In this document: positions 9,208 to 19,300 of the stretch, piece after piece
How the letters are laid out: the number at the start of each line of letters is the position of its first letter
How positions within the stretch are numbered: the stretch's first letter is position 1
Origin: Aminobacter sp. HY435
GTDB taxonomy: Bacteria; Pseudomonadota; Alphaproteobacteria; Rhizobiales; Rhizobiaceae
Direction: 5' to 3'
DNA: 64,000 bases
Assembly (NCBI RefSeq): GCF_027568395.1
Contig: NZ_JANKZL010000001.1
Coordinates: forward strand, 310,001 to 374,000
Notes under the pieces: model-generated
The model's database searches: none
What the model was told of the DNA's origin: nothing
What the model saw: the letters and a program-made list of their open reading frames with translations, nothing else
Made by a program: the position numbers and the translations under genes

Positions 9208-9999
9208 TCAGGCCACCGCCGACTGCGGCAAGACGAAGGGCACGTTTGCCGCCGGCAATGCGCCGACCCGCAGCCTGCAGCCGAACACCTTTTCGATCAG
9301 CTCGTCTTTCAACACATCCTGCGGCGTGCCCGTTGCCGCAAGCCGGCCGCGGTGCATGACGCCGATCCGGTCGGCATACATCGCCGTCAGGTTGAGGTCG
9401 TGCAGGATGGCGATCACGCCGCCTCCCCGCCGGGCAAAATCGCGGGCGATGTTCATGATGATGAGCTGGTGCTTGATGTCGAGGCTGGAAACCGGTTCGT
9501 CGAGGAACAGGTAGCGCGCCTGGCCATCAAGCACCGGCGCCCACACCTGGCACAGCACCCGCGCCAATTGCACGCGCTGCTGCTCGCCGCCCGAGAGTTC
9601 CTGATAGAACCGCCCGGCGAAGCCTTCCAGGTCGACGCGCGCCAATGCCCGCTCCGGCAGACGGTCGCCCTCCCCGGCCAGCGCGCCGGTCCGGCCGCCG
9701 GTAATGCCGAGCTTGACGATCTCGCGCACCGTGAAAGGAAACGACAGCGCGGTCGACTGCGGCAGCACAGCGCGCATGCCCGCCGCCTCCCACGGCTTGA
9801 GCGCTGCGATATCGCGGCCGTTGAGCGAGATCGAACCGGTGTAGCCCAGCTCACCGGTCATCGCCTTCAGGAAGGTGGTTTTGCCCGAACCGTTGGGGCC
9901 GACGATCGCCGCGAATTCTCCAGGACGGACGATCAGATCGACGTCGCTGACGATGCGCTTGCTGCCGATCGACACGGAAACCTGACGGGCTTCGATCAT
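9208..9999 (-). CDS. hmuV: Heme ABC transporter ATP-binding protein HmuV
   Basis: A 263-residue ABC ATPase that powers heme import with HmuT and HmuU. Walker A is GPNGSGKT near residue 36, the signature motif reads LSGGEQQRV, and Walker B reads YLFLDEP followed by the D-loop SSLD and the switch His (ILHD). The insertion between the signature motif and Walker B (CQVWAPVLDGQARY) is typical of HmuV proteins. It is the last gene of a same-strand run hemP-hmuS-hmuT-hmuU-hmuV, 29 bases behind hmuU. The gene converges with rirA. Likely iron-repressed. Confidence 0.94.
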   Translation of the reverse strand: MIEARQVSVSIGSKRIVSDVDLIVRPGEFAAIVGPNGSGKTTFLKAMTGELGYTGSISLNGRDIAALKPWEAAGMRAVLPQSTALSFPFTVREIVKLGITGGRTGALAGEGDRLPERALARVDLEGFAGRFYQELSGGEQQRVQLARVLCQVWAPVLDGQARYLFLDEPVSSLDIKHQLIIMNIARDFARRGGGVIAILHDLNLTAMYADRIGVMHRGRLAATGTPQDVLKDELIEKVFGCRLRVGALPAANVPFVLPQSAVA

Positions 10000-10028
10000 G
10001 TTGTCCTCTCAGTTCGCGGCGAATGCCG

Positions 10029-11132
10029 TCACAGGTCGACGACGCCGCGCTTGCGCAGCAGTATCCACAGGAAGAACGGTCCGCCGACAGCGGCGGTGAC
10101 GATGCCGATCGGCAGCTCCGCCGGGGCAACGATGGTGCGGCTCACCGCATCGGCGAGCAGCAGCAGGCATCCGCCCAACAGCGCCGACGCCGGCAGCAGG
10201 TAGCGGTTGTCCGGACCGATGGCGAGGCGCAGCAGGTGCGGCACCACGATGCCGACGAAGCCAATGCCGCCGCTGACCGCGACCGAAGCGCCGATGGCGC
10301 CGGAAACGGCCACGATGGCCACGTATTTCAGCCGCTGCACAGGAACGCCAAGATGATTGGCGGTGGCCTCGCCGAGCGACAGGGCGTTGAGCCCCTTTGC
10401 CAGGAAGGGGGTGACGGCAAGCGCCAGGACGATGATCGGGCCAGACGCCGCGATCTTGCCCCAGGTCGCGCCGGCCAGCGAGCCCAGCTGCCAGAAGGTC
10501 AGGTCGCGCAGCTGCCGGTCGTCGGCCATGTAGACCAGGATACCGGTCAGCGCGACCGCCATGGCGCCGAGCGCGATACCGGCCAGCAGCATGGTGGCGA
10601 TGGAAGTGCGGCCCTGCCGCGTCGCGACATTGTAGAGAGTGACGGTCGTCACCAGGCCGCCGCCAAAGGCTGCCAGCGGCAACGCAAAACTTCCGAGCAA
10701 GGCGGTGAACGGCGCAAGCACAGTCGAGCCCAGCACGATGACCGACACGGCACCGAGCCCGGAGCCTGCAGAAACGCCGATCAGGCCGGGATCGGCAAGC
10801 GGATTGCGAAACAGCCCCTGCATCACCGCACCGGAGACGGCAAGTGCCGCACCAATCAGGATGCCGAGGATCACCCGTGGCAAGCGAATGTCGTAGATGA
10901 TGATGCTGTCACGGGCCGAAAGCGCTTCCTGGCCGGGAGTGGCGCCAAACAACCAATCCTTGACCAGCCCCCATGCCGAAGCATCCGAAGCCCCCCATGT
11001 CAGGCTGAACAGCGCCGTCAACGCCAGCATCACGGCCAGCACGCCAACGACCAGCAACGCCCGCGCCGAGCGGTCGCCGCTATCATGACGGGAGGCTTCG
11101 CCGGCCGTGCCGGCGAATGTTTCGTCTGTCAC
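10029..11132 (-). CDS. hmuU: Heme ABC transporter permease HmuU (FecCD family)
   Basis: A 367-residue inner-membrane permease of the FecCD/BtuC type with about nine or ten hydrophobic helices. Family patterns include DIRLPRVILGILIGAALAVSGA and the cytoplasmic loop LGEATANHLGV that contacts the ATPase. I chose GTG at 11132, ten bases after the hmuT stop, with a TAAGG ribosome site; an ATG at 11159 overlapping hmuT is possible but lacks one. The frame extends further upstream but that part is antisense to hmuT and not protein-like. It moves heme from HmuT across the membrane. Confidence 0.92.
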   Translation of the reverse strand: MTDETFAGTAGEASRHDSGDRSARALLVVGVLAVMLALTALFSLTWGASDASAWGLVKDWLFGATPGQEALSARDSIIIYDIRLPRVILGILIGAALAVSGAVMQGLFRNPLADPGLIGVSAGSGLGAVSVIVLGSTVLAPFTALLGSFALPLAAFGGGLVTTVTLYNVATRQGRTSIATMLLAGIALGAMAVALTGILVYMADDRQLRDLTFWQLGSLAGATWGKIAASGPIIVLALAVTPFLAKGLNALSLGEATANHLGVPVQRLKYVAIVAVSGAIGASVAVSGGIGFVGIVVPHLLRLAIGPDNRYLLPASALLGGCLLLLADAVSRTIVAPAELPIGIVTAAVGGPFFLWILLRKRGVVDL

Positions 11133-11142
11133 TGGCCTGGCC

Positions 11143-12045
11143 TTACTTCTTGGCAGCATCGCCGTAGAAGGCGATGGCGAGAGCCTTGACGGCGCCGGCA
11201 GTGCGCGGACCGAAGCCGAGCAGGTAGGCGGCATCCATGCGGATGAGGTTCTTGGCCTGGCCCGCCGGCGTCGAGGCAATCGCCGGATGGCCGTAGAGAT
11301 CGCTGTCATCGACAGCGAGCCCTCCGTCCCGGTCCATCATCAGGATGACGTCAGGCTTGGCGGTGATCGCAGCCTCGTCGGTCAGTTGCTTGTAGCCGGA
11401 AAAGCCCTCGACCGCGTTGACCCCGCCGGCAAGGGCGATGATGCCGGCTGCCGCGGTATCGCTCCCCGAAGAAAGGATCTTGCCGCCCTGCATGCTCAGG
11501 ATGAACAGGACCCGCTTGCGCTCGCCCGCCGGGATCGCCGTGGTCAGGGCTTCGGCCTCGCCAAGCTGCTTGTCGACTTCCGCCGCCAGTGTTTCGGCCT
11601 TGGCGTCGGCGCCGAGCGCCTTGCCGACGACGCGGATCTTGTCGAGGATGCCCTGGTGGGAAAACCCGTCGGGCACGACGATGAACGGAATGCTCGCCTT
11701 CTTGAGCACGTCGATGGCTTCCTTGGGCCCGCTGCCCTGCAAGGCCAGGATGCCTGACGGATTGACCGACAGCACGCCTTCTGGCGACAGCGCCCGCAAG
11801 TAGCCGACGTCGGGCAACTTGAAAGCCGCCTCCGGATAGACACTGGTCGAGTCGCGGGCAACGAGCTTGCCCTCCTCGCCCAGTGCATAGACGATCTCGG
11901 TGATCGAGCCGCCGACAGACGCGACGCGCGACTTGTCGGCAAGGACGCTTGCGCCTTCTTCGGCGAAACCGACCGCGGTGGCTGAAAGCATGACCGACAG
12001 GCCTAATGCGGCTGCGCGTGCCAGCCGTTGGGTAGTCGACATCAT
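11143..12045 (-). CDS. hmuT: Periplasmic hemin-binding protein HmuT
   Basis: A 300-residue periplasmic binding protein that hands heme to HmuU/HmuV. A Sec signal peptide occupies about residues 1-29 (hydrophobic LGLSVMLSATAVGFA, then EE). The mature part shows the ChuT/HmuT pattern: RVASVGGSITEIVYALG at the start, LVARDSTSVYPEAA with the conserved Tyr region, and GYLRALSPEGVLS. The start is an ATGATG pair behind GGAGAACG; either Met is usable. It follows hmuS closely and is part of the same operon. Confidence 0.93.
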   Translation of the reverse strand: MMSTTQRLARAAALGLSVMLSATAVGFAEEGASVLADKSRVASVGGSITEIVYALGEEGKLVARDSTSVYPEAAFKLPDVGYLRALSPEGVLSVNPSGILALQGSGPKEAIDVLKKASIPFIVVPDGFSHQGILDKIRVVGKALGADAKAETLAAEVDKQLGEAEALTTAIPAGERKRVLFILSMQGGKILSSGSDTAAAGIIALAGGVNAVEGFSGYKQLTDEAAITAKPDVILMMDRDGGLAVDDSDLYGHPAIASTPAGQAKNLIRMDAAYLLGFGPRTAGAVKALAIAFYGDAAKK

Positions 12046-12053
12046 CGTTCTCC

Positions 12054-13109
12054 TTATGCCGCGTCCTGCTGCGGGGCGCTTGGCAGTGCCTCGACCAGGC
12101 CGCGCCAGTCGTCGCGTTCGCTCTGGCCTTCCTTCCGCTTGCCGAAGAACTGGATGATCATCTCGCCGTTGGCGTCATAAGCCTCGATCGAAGTGACATG
12201 GCCGTCCGTGTTCGGCTTGCGCACCGCCCACAACTCGGCGACGTGGTCGAGGCGCAGATGCAGGTGGAAGGTCTCGTCCATCACGTTGATCCACGGCCCC
12301 ATCGGCTTGACGTTTTCGATCGGGCCGGAATGGATCTGGATACAGCCGTGATTGCCGACAAAACACATGATCGGCTGCCCGCTCTCGGCCGCCTGATGGA
12401 ACACGGTTGCAAGCGCGTCGTTTGCCAGCGTCCAGGCATAGTCGCGGCCGACCATCCGCATCGCCTGCTGGCGACCGAGCTTGAGCGAACGCAAGATGCC
12501 GAAGAACTGGTGCACGTCGGTCATCGTGCTCCAACGCTGGCGAAGCTCCGCGACATCGACGCCTTCTTCAGCGGCAGGCTTTTCAACGACCGGATGCACG
12601 ATGGCGATAGCCGGGTCCTGGTTTTCGCTGACAAGCGATTCGACCAGCTTCTGGTAGGCGGAAAGATTGGACGCCGGACGCAGATGGATCTTGTGAACGG
12701 CAGTGCCTGCGGCGTCGAAGAACTGCAGGCTGCGGCGGATTTCCGCGCCGTCGCTCTTTTCGACGGCAAAGCCATGGATCCAGTTGCTCGGGAAGATGCG
12801 CAGGTCGATCTGCTCGCCCAGAACCATGGCATTGTGCTTGCCCGGCACCACCTTGTCGTAGACGCCGATCTTTTCATGGACAGCGCTGTCGTTGCGCGTC
12901 AGCGCCATGACTTCGCCGACCGCCTCAATGCCGGCGAGCAGGTCATTGACGCGCGGCTCGATGCGAACGACACCCTCGCCGCAATGCGCGGCGACCAGTT
13001 CGGCTTCAGAGATGCCGAGCTGGCTGGCGAGATCGCGCTCGCGCATTTTCGGGTTGTCGATTCGCGCCCGCCTGATTTCGTGTGGGTTGGGCCTTACGCG
13101 CTGGTCCAT
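12054..13109 (-). CDS. hmuS: Hemin-degrading/heme-trafficking factor HmuS
   Basis: A 351-residue cytoplasmic protein of the HemS/ChuS/HmuS family, built from two similar halves of about 170 residues that sandwich heme. Members shuttle or break down imported heme. Visible family patterns are ALTRNDSAVHEKIGVY in the first half and its counterpart CIQIHSGPIENVKPMG, with FHLHLR, in the second. The start is ATG at 13109 with an AGGTG ribosome site, giving a length typical of the family. It lies 10 bases behind hemP and 8 before hmuT. In rhizobia it may work beside an IsdG-type monooxygenase, which is also present downstream of the receptor gene. Confidence 0.92.
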   Translation of the reverse strand: MDQRVRPNPHEIRRARIDNPKMRERDLASQLGISEAELVAAHCGEGVVRIEPRVNDLLAGIEAVGEVMALTRNDSAVHEKIGVYDKVVPGKHNAMVLGEQIDLRIFPSNWIHGFAVEKSDGAEIRRSLQFFDAAGTAVHKIHLRPASNLSAYQKLVESLVSENQDPAIAIVHPVVEKPAAEEGVDVAELRQRWSTMTDVHQFFGILRSLKLGRQQAMRMVGRDYAWTLANDALATVFHQAAESGQPIMCFVGNHGCIQIHSGPIENVKPMGPWINVMDETFHLHLRLDHVAELWAVRKPNTDGHVTSIEAYDANGEMIIQFFGKRKEGQSERDDWRGLVEALPSAPQQDAA

Positions 13110-13119
13110 TTCGAAACAC

Positions 13120-13344
13120 CTATTTGTTGAGAATGAGCTTGCCCTGACGGGTAATCTTGAGGCGGTAGAGGGCGCCGCCGTGGTCGATGCCGATCTCGAA
13201 ATCGCCGAGGAACAGCGACTCGCTGGCCAGCGTCCTGACGGCCAGCGTGCCGGCCGTAGGACGTGGTGCAATCTGGCCTTCCGGGCGCCGGTAACCCTGC
13301 CGGAATTGGCCTGAACGGAAATGGTTCGGATTGTGCGAATTCAT
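13120..13344 (-). CDS. hemP: Hemin uptake protein HemP
   Basis: A 74-residue member of the HemP family. The conserved core sits at the C-terminus: a SLFLG segment, then IDHGGALYRLKITRQGKLILNK, so the protein ends in the family's GKLIL-K tail. The start ATG at 13344 has a strong AAGGAGTGGA ribosome site. HemP is the first gene of the hmu operon, divergent from the TonB-dependent receptor. In other proteobacteria HemP/HmuP activates the receptor gene and is needed for heme uptake. The same job is inferred here from position. Confidence 0.92.
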   Translation of the reverse strand: MNSHNPNHFRSGQFRQGYRRPEGQIAPRPTAGTLAVRTLASESLFLGDFEIGIDHGGALYRLKITRQGKLILNK

Positions 13345-13417
13345 TTCATTCCACTCCTTGTTCCATTTTCCCGCACCGGCTCAGCCGATCGGGCCCGTTT
13401 TGTTCAAATCAATTAGT

Positions 13418-13432
13418 TGACTCAAACATTCA
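13418..13432. promoter_or_regulatory. Candidate RirA operator in the hemP/heme receptor intergenic region
   Basis: TGA-N9-TCA (TGACTCAAACATTCA) fits the rhizobial iron-responsive operator. It overlaps a possible -35 box TTGACT at 13417-13422 reading toward the receptor gene. It lies midway in the roughly 200-base divergent promoter of hemP and the receptor, so a bound RirA could silence both directions. A GTTGACTC / GAGTCAAC inverted pair (13416 and 13465) brackets the receptor side. Confidence 0.55.
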
Positions 13433-13550
13433 TGTTTATTAGTCAGTGCAATACCGGAGCAATCGAGTCAACATTTAACACGCACCGGGCAGACGAAAAA
13501 TTGCCAGCGAGCACCACGCGAGCCAGCGCAGGGACATTTGGAGTTGGGAC

Positions 13551-15716
13551 ATGGGGCTGTTTGCTCGGAACAAGGCTGCTCTGTTGGGCGGAGCGGCTGC
13601 ACTGGTATTGGCTGGAACTTTGGCAGCGAGCGCACAACAGGCTGCGACCGCGACTGGCAGCGGAACTCAGGCGGGTCAGCCGCTGAACCAGACACCGGTA
13701 GATGCGAGTTCGGTGACACTGCTGGACAGGCTTGTTTTCATCACACGCACGGGCGAAGCCCCGATCGACACCATGGCTTCGGTGAGCCACATCGGCGGCG
13801 AGCCGCTTGAACGCCGCATGGCGACGACCCCGCAGGACATCTTTTTCGGCGTGCCCGGCGTCGTCACGCAGACCGACTCCAAGCGATCGCTGTCCACGAT
13901 CAACATCCGCGGCCTGCAGGATTTCGGTCGCGTGGCTGTGATCGTCGACGGCGCGCGCCAGAACTTCCAGCGCTCGGGCCACGGGACTCAGAGCGTGTTC
14001 TGGATCGATCCGGATCTGGTGCAGCAGGTCGACATCATTCGCGGCCCGGTCTCCAACACCTATGGTTCCGGAGCCATCGGCGGCGTCGTCACCTTCGAAA
14101 CCAAGGATGCCGAGGATTTCCTCAAGGATGGCGAGACCTGGGCAGCGTCGACCACCGGCAGGTATGAGTCCAACGGCAACGGCTGGACCACAAGCACGAC
14201 CGGCGCGTACAAGTTCAATGAGGCGTTCGATGTTCTGGGCAACATCGTCTATCGCGACTACGGCAACTACACCGATGGCGGCGGCAAGGAAGTTCGCGGC
14301 AGCGGCTTCGACGTGCTGAGTGGGCAGCTCAAGTCGACCATCCGCCCGACCGACAACAGCGAACTCAAGCTCGGCTGGGTCGGCGCCGACAATGAATGGA
14401 CCGAAGGCCTCGACGCCTACAATTCCAAGCTCAAGCAGAACACGCTGACAGCCCGCTACAACGTCACCGACGAGGACAACAGCTGGCTCGACCTGCACAT
14501 CAACGGTTCGCTCAACATGGCGAATCTCGACCAGACCTTTCTCAAGGACACGCCGCAGTTCGATGCCAGTACCGGCGCTCCAGTCATCGTGCCGGCAGGA
14601 TCGACGGCCGCCTATGACCTCAAGACCCACGGCCTCGACATCTGGAACACATCGCGCTTCGACACCGGCGCGCTCTATCACGAGCTGACCTACGGCGGCG
14701 ACTGGGTCTCCGACGACGTCGAGACGGTCTCTGGCAACGGCGGCGCCAACGTCTACACGCCTTCGGGCAAGCGCTCGCTCTGGGGCCTGCATGTCCAGGA
14801 CAAGATTTCATATGACGAATGGCTGGAGGTCATTGGCGGGCTTCGCTACGACAGCTACAGCCTCGATGGCAAAAGCGCCGAAAGCTCGGGAGATCGCGTC
14901 TCGCCACGCATCACCGTTGGCGTGTCGCCATTCAGCGCCGACGCCTTCAAGGGCCTGCAGCTGTACGGCACCTACGCCGAAGGCTATCGTTCGCCGAGCA
15001 TCACCGAAACATTGATGAGCGGCATCCACCCGAACGGCGTTGCCTTCCCCTTCCTGCCCAACCCCAATCTCAAGCCGGAAACGAGCAAGACCTGGGAATT
15101 CGGCGTCAACTACAAGCGTGATGGCCTGTTTTATGAAGACGACAGCCTGCGCCTGAAGGCGGCCTACTTCAACAACGACGTCAGCGACTACATCGGCAGC
15201 CGGACGCTGTCCGCGCACGTGCCCGGCAGCGGTTGCCCGATGTTCAATCCGATGGTGCCGATCTGCTCGCAGTACCAGAACTTCGCCAACGCCAAGATCG
15301 ACGGCGTCGAGCTCGAGGCCATGTACGACGCCGGACACTTCTTCACCGGCCTGAGCGCTTCGGTCACCGACGGCTACACCGTGACATATGCCGGCGTACG
15401 CGCCGGTCTGGTCTCGAACCCGTCGTCGCAGGTTACCGCGAGCCTTGGTTTCCGCATGCTCGAGAACAAGGCGCTCACCTTCGGCGGCGAGGTCCAGTAC
15501 AATGGCGCGCCCGATGGCGCTCGCTACGCCGAGGACTACACCCTTGTGAACGTCTTCGCCAACTACCAGGTCAACGACAACTTCCGTCTCGACTTCCGCG
15601 CCGACAACCTGTTCGACGTCAAGTATGCGAACCCGCTCAACGCGACCACCACGTCGATCGTCTATGAACCCGGCCTGACGCTGAAGTTCGGCGCAACCAT
15701 GCGCTTCGGAGGCTGA
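13551..15716 (+). CDS. hmuR: TonB-dependent heme/hemoglobin receptor
   Basis: A 721-residue outer-membrane receptor for heme or hemoproteins. A signal peptide ends near residue 28 (LAASAQQ). The plug domain follows, with VNIRGLQDFGRV-like and QVDIIRGPVSNTYGSGAIGG motifs, and the 22-strand barrel ends in a terminal aromatic-containing strand (KFGATMRFGG). The YAEGYRSPSITE motif is typical of the hemoglobin/transferrin/lactoferrin receptor subfamily. The start ATG at 13551 gives a clean signal peptide. It is divergent from hemP and followed by a heme monooxygenase gene. The name hmuR follows rhizobial usage; S. meliloti calls its version ShmR. RirA control is inferred from the site at 13418. 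Confidence 0.92.
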   Translation: MGLFARNKAALLGGAAALVLAGTLAASAQQAATATGSGTQAGQPLNQTPVDASSVTLLDRLVFITRTGEAPIDTMASVSHIGGEPLERRMATTPQDIFFGVPGVVTQTDSKRSLSTINIRGLQDFGRVAVIVDGARQNFQRSGHGTQSVFWIDPDLVQQVDIIRGPVSNTYGSGAIGGVVTFETKDAEDFLKDGETWAASTTGRYESNGNGWTTSTTGAYKFNEAFDVLGNIVYRDYGNYTDGGGKEVRGSGFDVLSGQLKSTIRPTDNSELKLGWVGADNEWTEGLDAYNSKLKQNTLTARYNVTDEDNSWLDLHINGSLNMANLDQTFLKDTPQFDASTGAPVIVPAGSTAAYDLKTHGLDIWNTSRFDTGALYHELTYGGDWVSDDVETVSGNGGANVYTPSGKRSLWGLHVQDKISYDEWLEVIGGLRYDSYSLDGKSAESSGDRVSPRITVGVSPFSADAFKGLQLYGTYAEGYRSPSITETLMSGIHPNGVAFPFLPNPNLKPETSKTWEFGVNYKRDGLFYEDDSLRLKAAYFNNDVSDYIGSRTLSAHVPGSGCPMFNPMVPICSQYQNFANAKIDGVELEAMYDAGHFFTGLSASVTDGYTVTYAGVRAGLVSNPSSQVTASLGFRMLENKALTFGGEVQYNGAPDGARYAEDYTLVNVFANYQVNDNFRLDFRADNLFDVKYANPLNATTTSIVYEPGLTLKFGATMRFGG

Positions 15717-15787
15717 TCGAAATGGCCAGGACAGCGTCATTGCTCCGTTCTCTGACCGCGGCGATGGCGATGTAGCTAGCGGGTGAA

Positions 15788-15810
15788 GCAGGAGCGCAAA
15801 ATGCTCCTGC
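15788..15810 (+). terminator. GC-rich hairpin after the heme receptor gene
   Basis: A perfect 8-bp stem (gcaggagc / gctcctgc) with a 7-base loop lies 70 bases beyond the receptor stop. No T-run follows, so it is at best a weak or Rho-assisted terminator or an mRNA 3'-end stabiliser. Confidence 0.35.
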
Positions 15811-15970
15811 CTCCCCTGCCCTTGTGCCGATATGGCAGACTATCGGGGTCGCTCCGTCTCGCAAGCGGGACCGAACCCATCCGCAGACAGCGCCGGGGAC
15901 AATGTCATACCCTACGCAGGGCTCGGACACAGATGACAGCGCAACGCAAGATCCGTTGAGAGGAAATGCC

Positions 15971-16285
15971 ATGTACATCGCCATGAACCGCTTCAAGGTA
16001 CAGAACGGCTCCGAGACCGCCTTTGAGGACGTCTGGAAGAACCGCGACTCCTCGCTCAACGAGATGAAGGGCTTTCGTGAGTTCCACCTGCTGCGCGGCC
16101 CTGCGAACGAAGCCGAGGGCTACACGCTCTACGCTTCGCACACGGTCTGGGCCAGCCAGGACGATTTTGTCGCCTGGACCAAGTCGGAGAATTTCCGCAA
16201 CGCGCACAAGAATGCCGGCTCCTCCAAGGCCTCCTATGTCGGCCATCCGCAGTTCGAGGGTTTCTCGGTCGTCGAAGGCGCCTGA
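15971..16285 (+). CDS. Heme-degrading monooxygenase, IsdG/HmuQ-type (ABM domain)
   Basis: A 104-residue ferredoxin-like alpha/beta-barrel protein of the antibiotic biosynthesis monooxygenase family. The catalytic triad known from IsdG-type heme oxygenases can be traced as Asn6 (MNRF), Trp69 (FVAWTKS) and His79 (NAHKNAG). It would open the heme ring and release iron in the cytoplasm, as shown for Bradyrhizobium HmuQ/HmuD and Brucella BhuQ. The start ATG at 15971 follows a GAGAGGAA ribosome site. It lies 254 bases behind the receptor on the same strand and ahead of a strong terminator shared with putA. The locus therefore has both HmuS and an IsdG-type enzyme. Confidence 0.9.
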   Translation: MYIAMNRFKVQNGSETAFEDVWKNRDSSLNEMKGFREFHLLRGPANEAEGYTLYASHTVWASQDDFVAWTKSENFRNAHKNAGSSKASYVGHPQFEGFSVVEGA

Positions 16286-16344
16286 ACGGCATGACCGACC
16301 TCGCCCGCAGTTGCGCTTCGGTTGCGCACCGGAAGAAATCGAGT

Positions 16345-16371
16345 AAGGGGCAGGTCTGACCTGCCCCTTTT
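16345..16371. terminator. Bidirectional rho-independent terminator between heme monooxygenase and putA
   Basis: A perfect 11-bp stem (aaggggcaggt / acctgcccctt) with a 3-base loop is followed by TTTTCTCTT on the plus strand. On the minus strand the stem is preceded by T's, so both converging genes can terminate here. Confidence 0.85.
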
Positions 16372-16374
16372 CTC

Positions 16375-19300
16375 TTAGGCGGACGCCAGCAGGCTGGCGT
16401 TGCCACCGGCTGCGGTCGTGTCGACGCAGACCGCGCGCTCATGCGCGTAGGCGACAGGATAGATCACTTCGCTGACCAGCGGCACGATCGGCCCCTTGCG
16501 CTCGGCAATCACCTTGCGGACGATACGCATGCTCTCGTCCGTCCCCGAATAAGCGACCACATCGACATCGAGCGACCGCGCCTCCACCGGATCGGGTCGG
16601 CCGTCAATGGCGGCGATCGGCAAGTTCTTGCCCAAAAGGGCATGAACGGCTGCCGGTGCGCCGGGAGCGACCGCAAGCACCGAGTTTCCGGCGGCAAGCG
16701 CCTGAATCGCCTGGGCGAGCATCGTCTCCGCATCCGGTCCAAGGCACAGCACGCGACCGCGCGGATTGAGCGACAGCGTGTTTGCCTCGCCCGTCGGCCC
16801 GGGAAGGTCGACCTGGCCGAAGTCGATGCCCGCCGCAGCCGCGATCGCCGCGGCACCCTTGCCGCGCAGATGCTTGCGCAGGACGGCGATACGGTCCGGC
16901 CGCGTCGCCCATTCGCCGGCATCGACGAGATTGTCGACCAGCTCGGTCGCGGTGACCTTGCGGCCTTCAGGCAACACCGCGCTCGCCTCGGGCGACTTGC
17001 GGAAACGACGGAGGTAGTGCGGTCCGCCGGCCTTGGGCCCGGTGCCCGACAGCCCCTCGCCGCCAAAAGGCTGCGAGCCGACGACGGCGCCGATCTGGTT
17101 GCGGTTGACGTAGATGTTGCCGGCATGGATGCCGTCGACGATGTGCTGGACGCGGCCCTCGATGCGGGTGTGCAGGCCGAAGGTCAGGCCGTAGCCCTTG
17201 CGGTTGACCGCCGCAATGACGTTGTCGAGTTCGTCGGCCTCGAAGGTCGCCACATGCAGCACCGGCCCGAACACCTCGCGCTCCATCTCTTCGATACCCT
17301 TGACGCGGAAGACGTGCGGAGCGACGAAACGGCCGTCCACGGGCGCCTCAAGCTTGGCAACCAGCTTGCCCTTGGCTTCCATCTTTTCGCAATACTCGCG
17401 GATCGAGGCCTGCGCGTCTTCGTCGATGACCGGGCCGACGTCGGTCGACAGCAGCCACGGGTCGCCAATGGAGAGCGCATCCATCGCCCCCTTCAGCATG
17501 TCGATCATCTTCTTTTCGACATCGGTCTGGACATACAGCACGCGCAGCGCCGAGCAGCGCTGGCCAGCACTCTGGAACGACGAGGCCAGCACGTCGCGGA
17601 TCGCCTGCTCGGGCAGCGCAGTGGAATCGACGATCATGGCATTCAGACCGCCTGTCTCGGCGATCAGCATCGCGTCGGGCGCGGCCGTCTCGGCCAGCTG
17701 CTTTTCGATCAGCTTGGCAACTTCCGTCGAGCCGGTGAAGCAGACACCGCCGATGCGCGGATCGGCCGTCAGCGGCGCGCCGACAGTCGGGCCGTCGCCC
17801 GGCAGGAGCTGGATCACGTCCTCGGGCACGCCGGCCTCGCGCATCATCTCGACCGCACGTGCTGCAATCAGCGGTGTCTGTTCGGCGGGCTTGGCGATCA
17901 CCGAGTTGCCGGTGACGAGTGCCGCCGCGATCTGCCCGGTGAAGATGGCGAGCGGAAAGTTCCACGGCGAGATGCAGACGATGGCGCCGCGCGCTTGGGT
18001 ACCTGCCTCGGCCTTCTCGGCTTCGGCAGCATAGTAGCGCAGGAAGTCGACCGCCTCGCGGACTTCGGCGACGCCGTCGGCCAGCGACTTGCCGGCTTCG
18101 CGGGTGGCAAGGGCGAAGAACTCGGCCGCATTCGCTTCATAGAGGTCGGCGATGCGGCGCAGGATGGCGGCCCGCTCGGCGACCGGCTTCCTTGCCCAGG
18201 CCGGCTGCGCCTCGACGGCGATGCGCACGGCGGTGTCCACCTGCTTGGCCGCAGCCTCGGTGACCGTGCCGACGATGTCGGAAGGCTTGGCCGGGTTGAC
18301 CACCTTGCGCGAGGCGCCGTAGCCGGCAGCGCGGGTGATCGGCTTGGCCGTCCACCTGTCGGCGCCCTTGAAGTTGTCCTTGGCCTTGTCGAGCGCGTCC
18401 AGCGTCACCGGATCGGTGATGTCCCAGCCCCTGGCGTTCTTGCGTCCGGCGCCGAAGATCGCCGAAGGCACAGGGATCGACGGATTGGAGGCGGAACCCT
18501 GCGTTTCGACGGTTTCAAGCGGGTCGCGGGCGATATCCTCGGGGGCCACGTCCTCATCGGTCAACTGGTGGACGAAGGACGAGTTGGCGCCATTCTCAAG
18601 CAGCCGGCGAACCAGATAGGCAAGCAGATCGGAATGCGCGCCGACGGGCGCATAGATGCGGCAGCGCGTTCCCTCGGCCTTGCGCACCGTCTCGTGCAGG
18701 GCTTCGCCCATGCCATGCAGGCGCTGGAACTCGAACGAAGTGCGGTCCGTAGCCATCGACAGGATGGCGGCGACCGTATGCGCGTTGTGGGTGGCGAACT
18801 GCGGGTAGATACGGTCGGTCATCGACAGCAGCTTGCGGGCGCAGGCCATGTAGGAGACGTCGGTGTTGGCCTTGCGCGTGAAGACGGGATAGCCTGGCAG
18901 GCCGAGCGTCTGCGCGCGCTTGATCTCGGTATCCCAATAGGCACCCTTGACCAGCCGCACCATGATGTTGCGGTCGAGCTTGTTGGCCAGCGCATAAAGC
19001 CAGTCGATGGCGAACGCCGTGCGTGGGCCGTAAGCCTGCACGACCACGCCGAAACCGTTCCAGCCTTCGAGCTGCGGGTCGGCCAGTACACGCTCGATGA
19101 CGTCGAGCGACAGATCGAGCCGGTCGGCTTCCTCGGCATCGATGTTGAGCCCCATGCGCGCCTGCTTGGCGGCCAGGCACAGCGACAGCAGGCGCTCGGC
19201 CATGACCGGCAGCATCTCGTCCTTGTGCGAGACCTCGTAGCGCGGATGCAGGGCAGACAGCTTGACCGAGATGCCGTGATTGTAGCGAATGTCCGGGCCG

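Noticed and set aside
13443-14792. A 449-codon minus-strand frame inside the heme receptor gene
   Set aside because: Antisense shadow of a clear TonB-dependent receptor with signal peptide and plug motifs.
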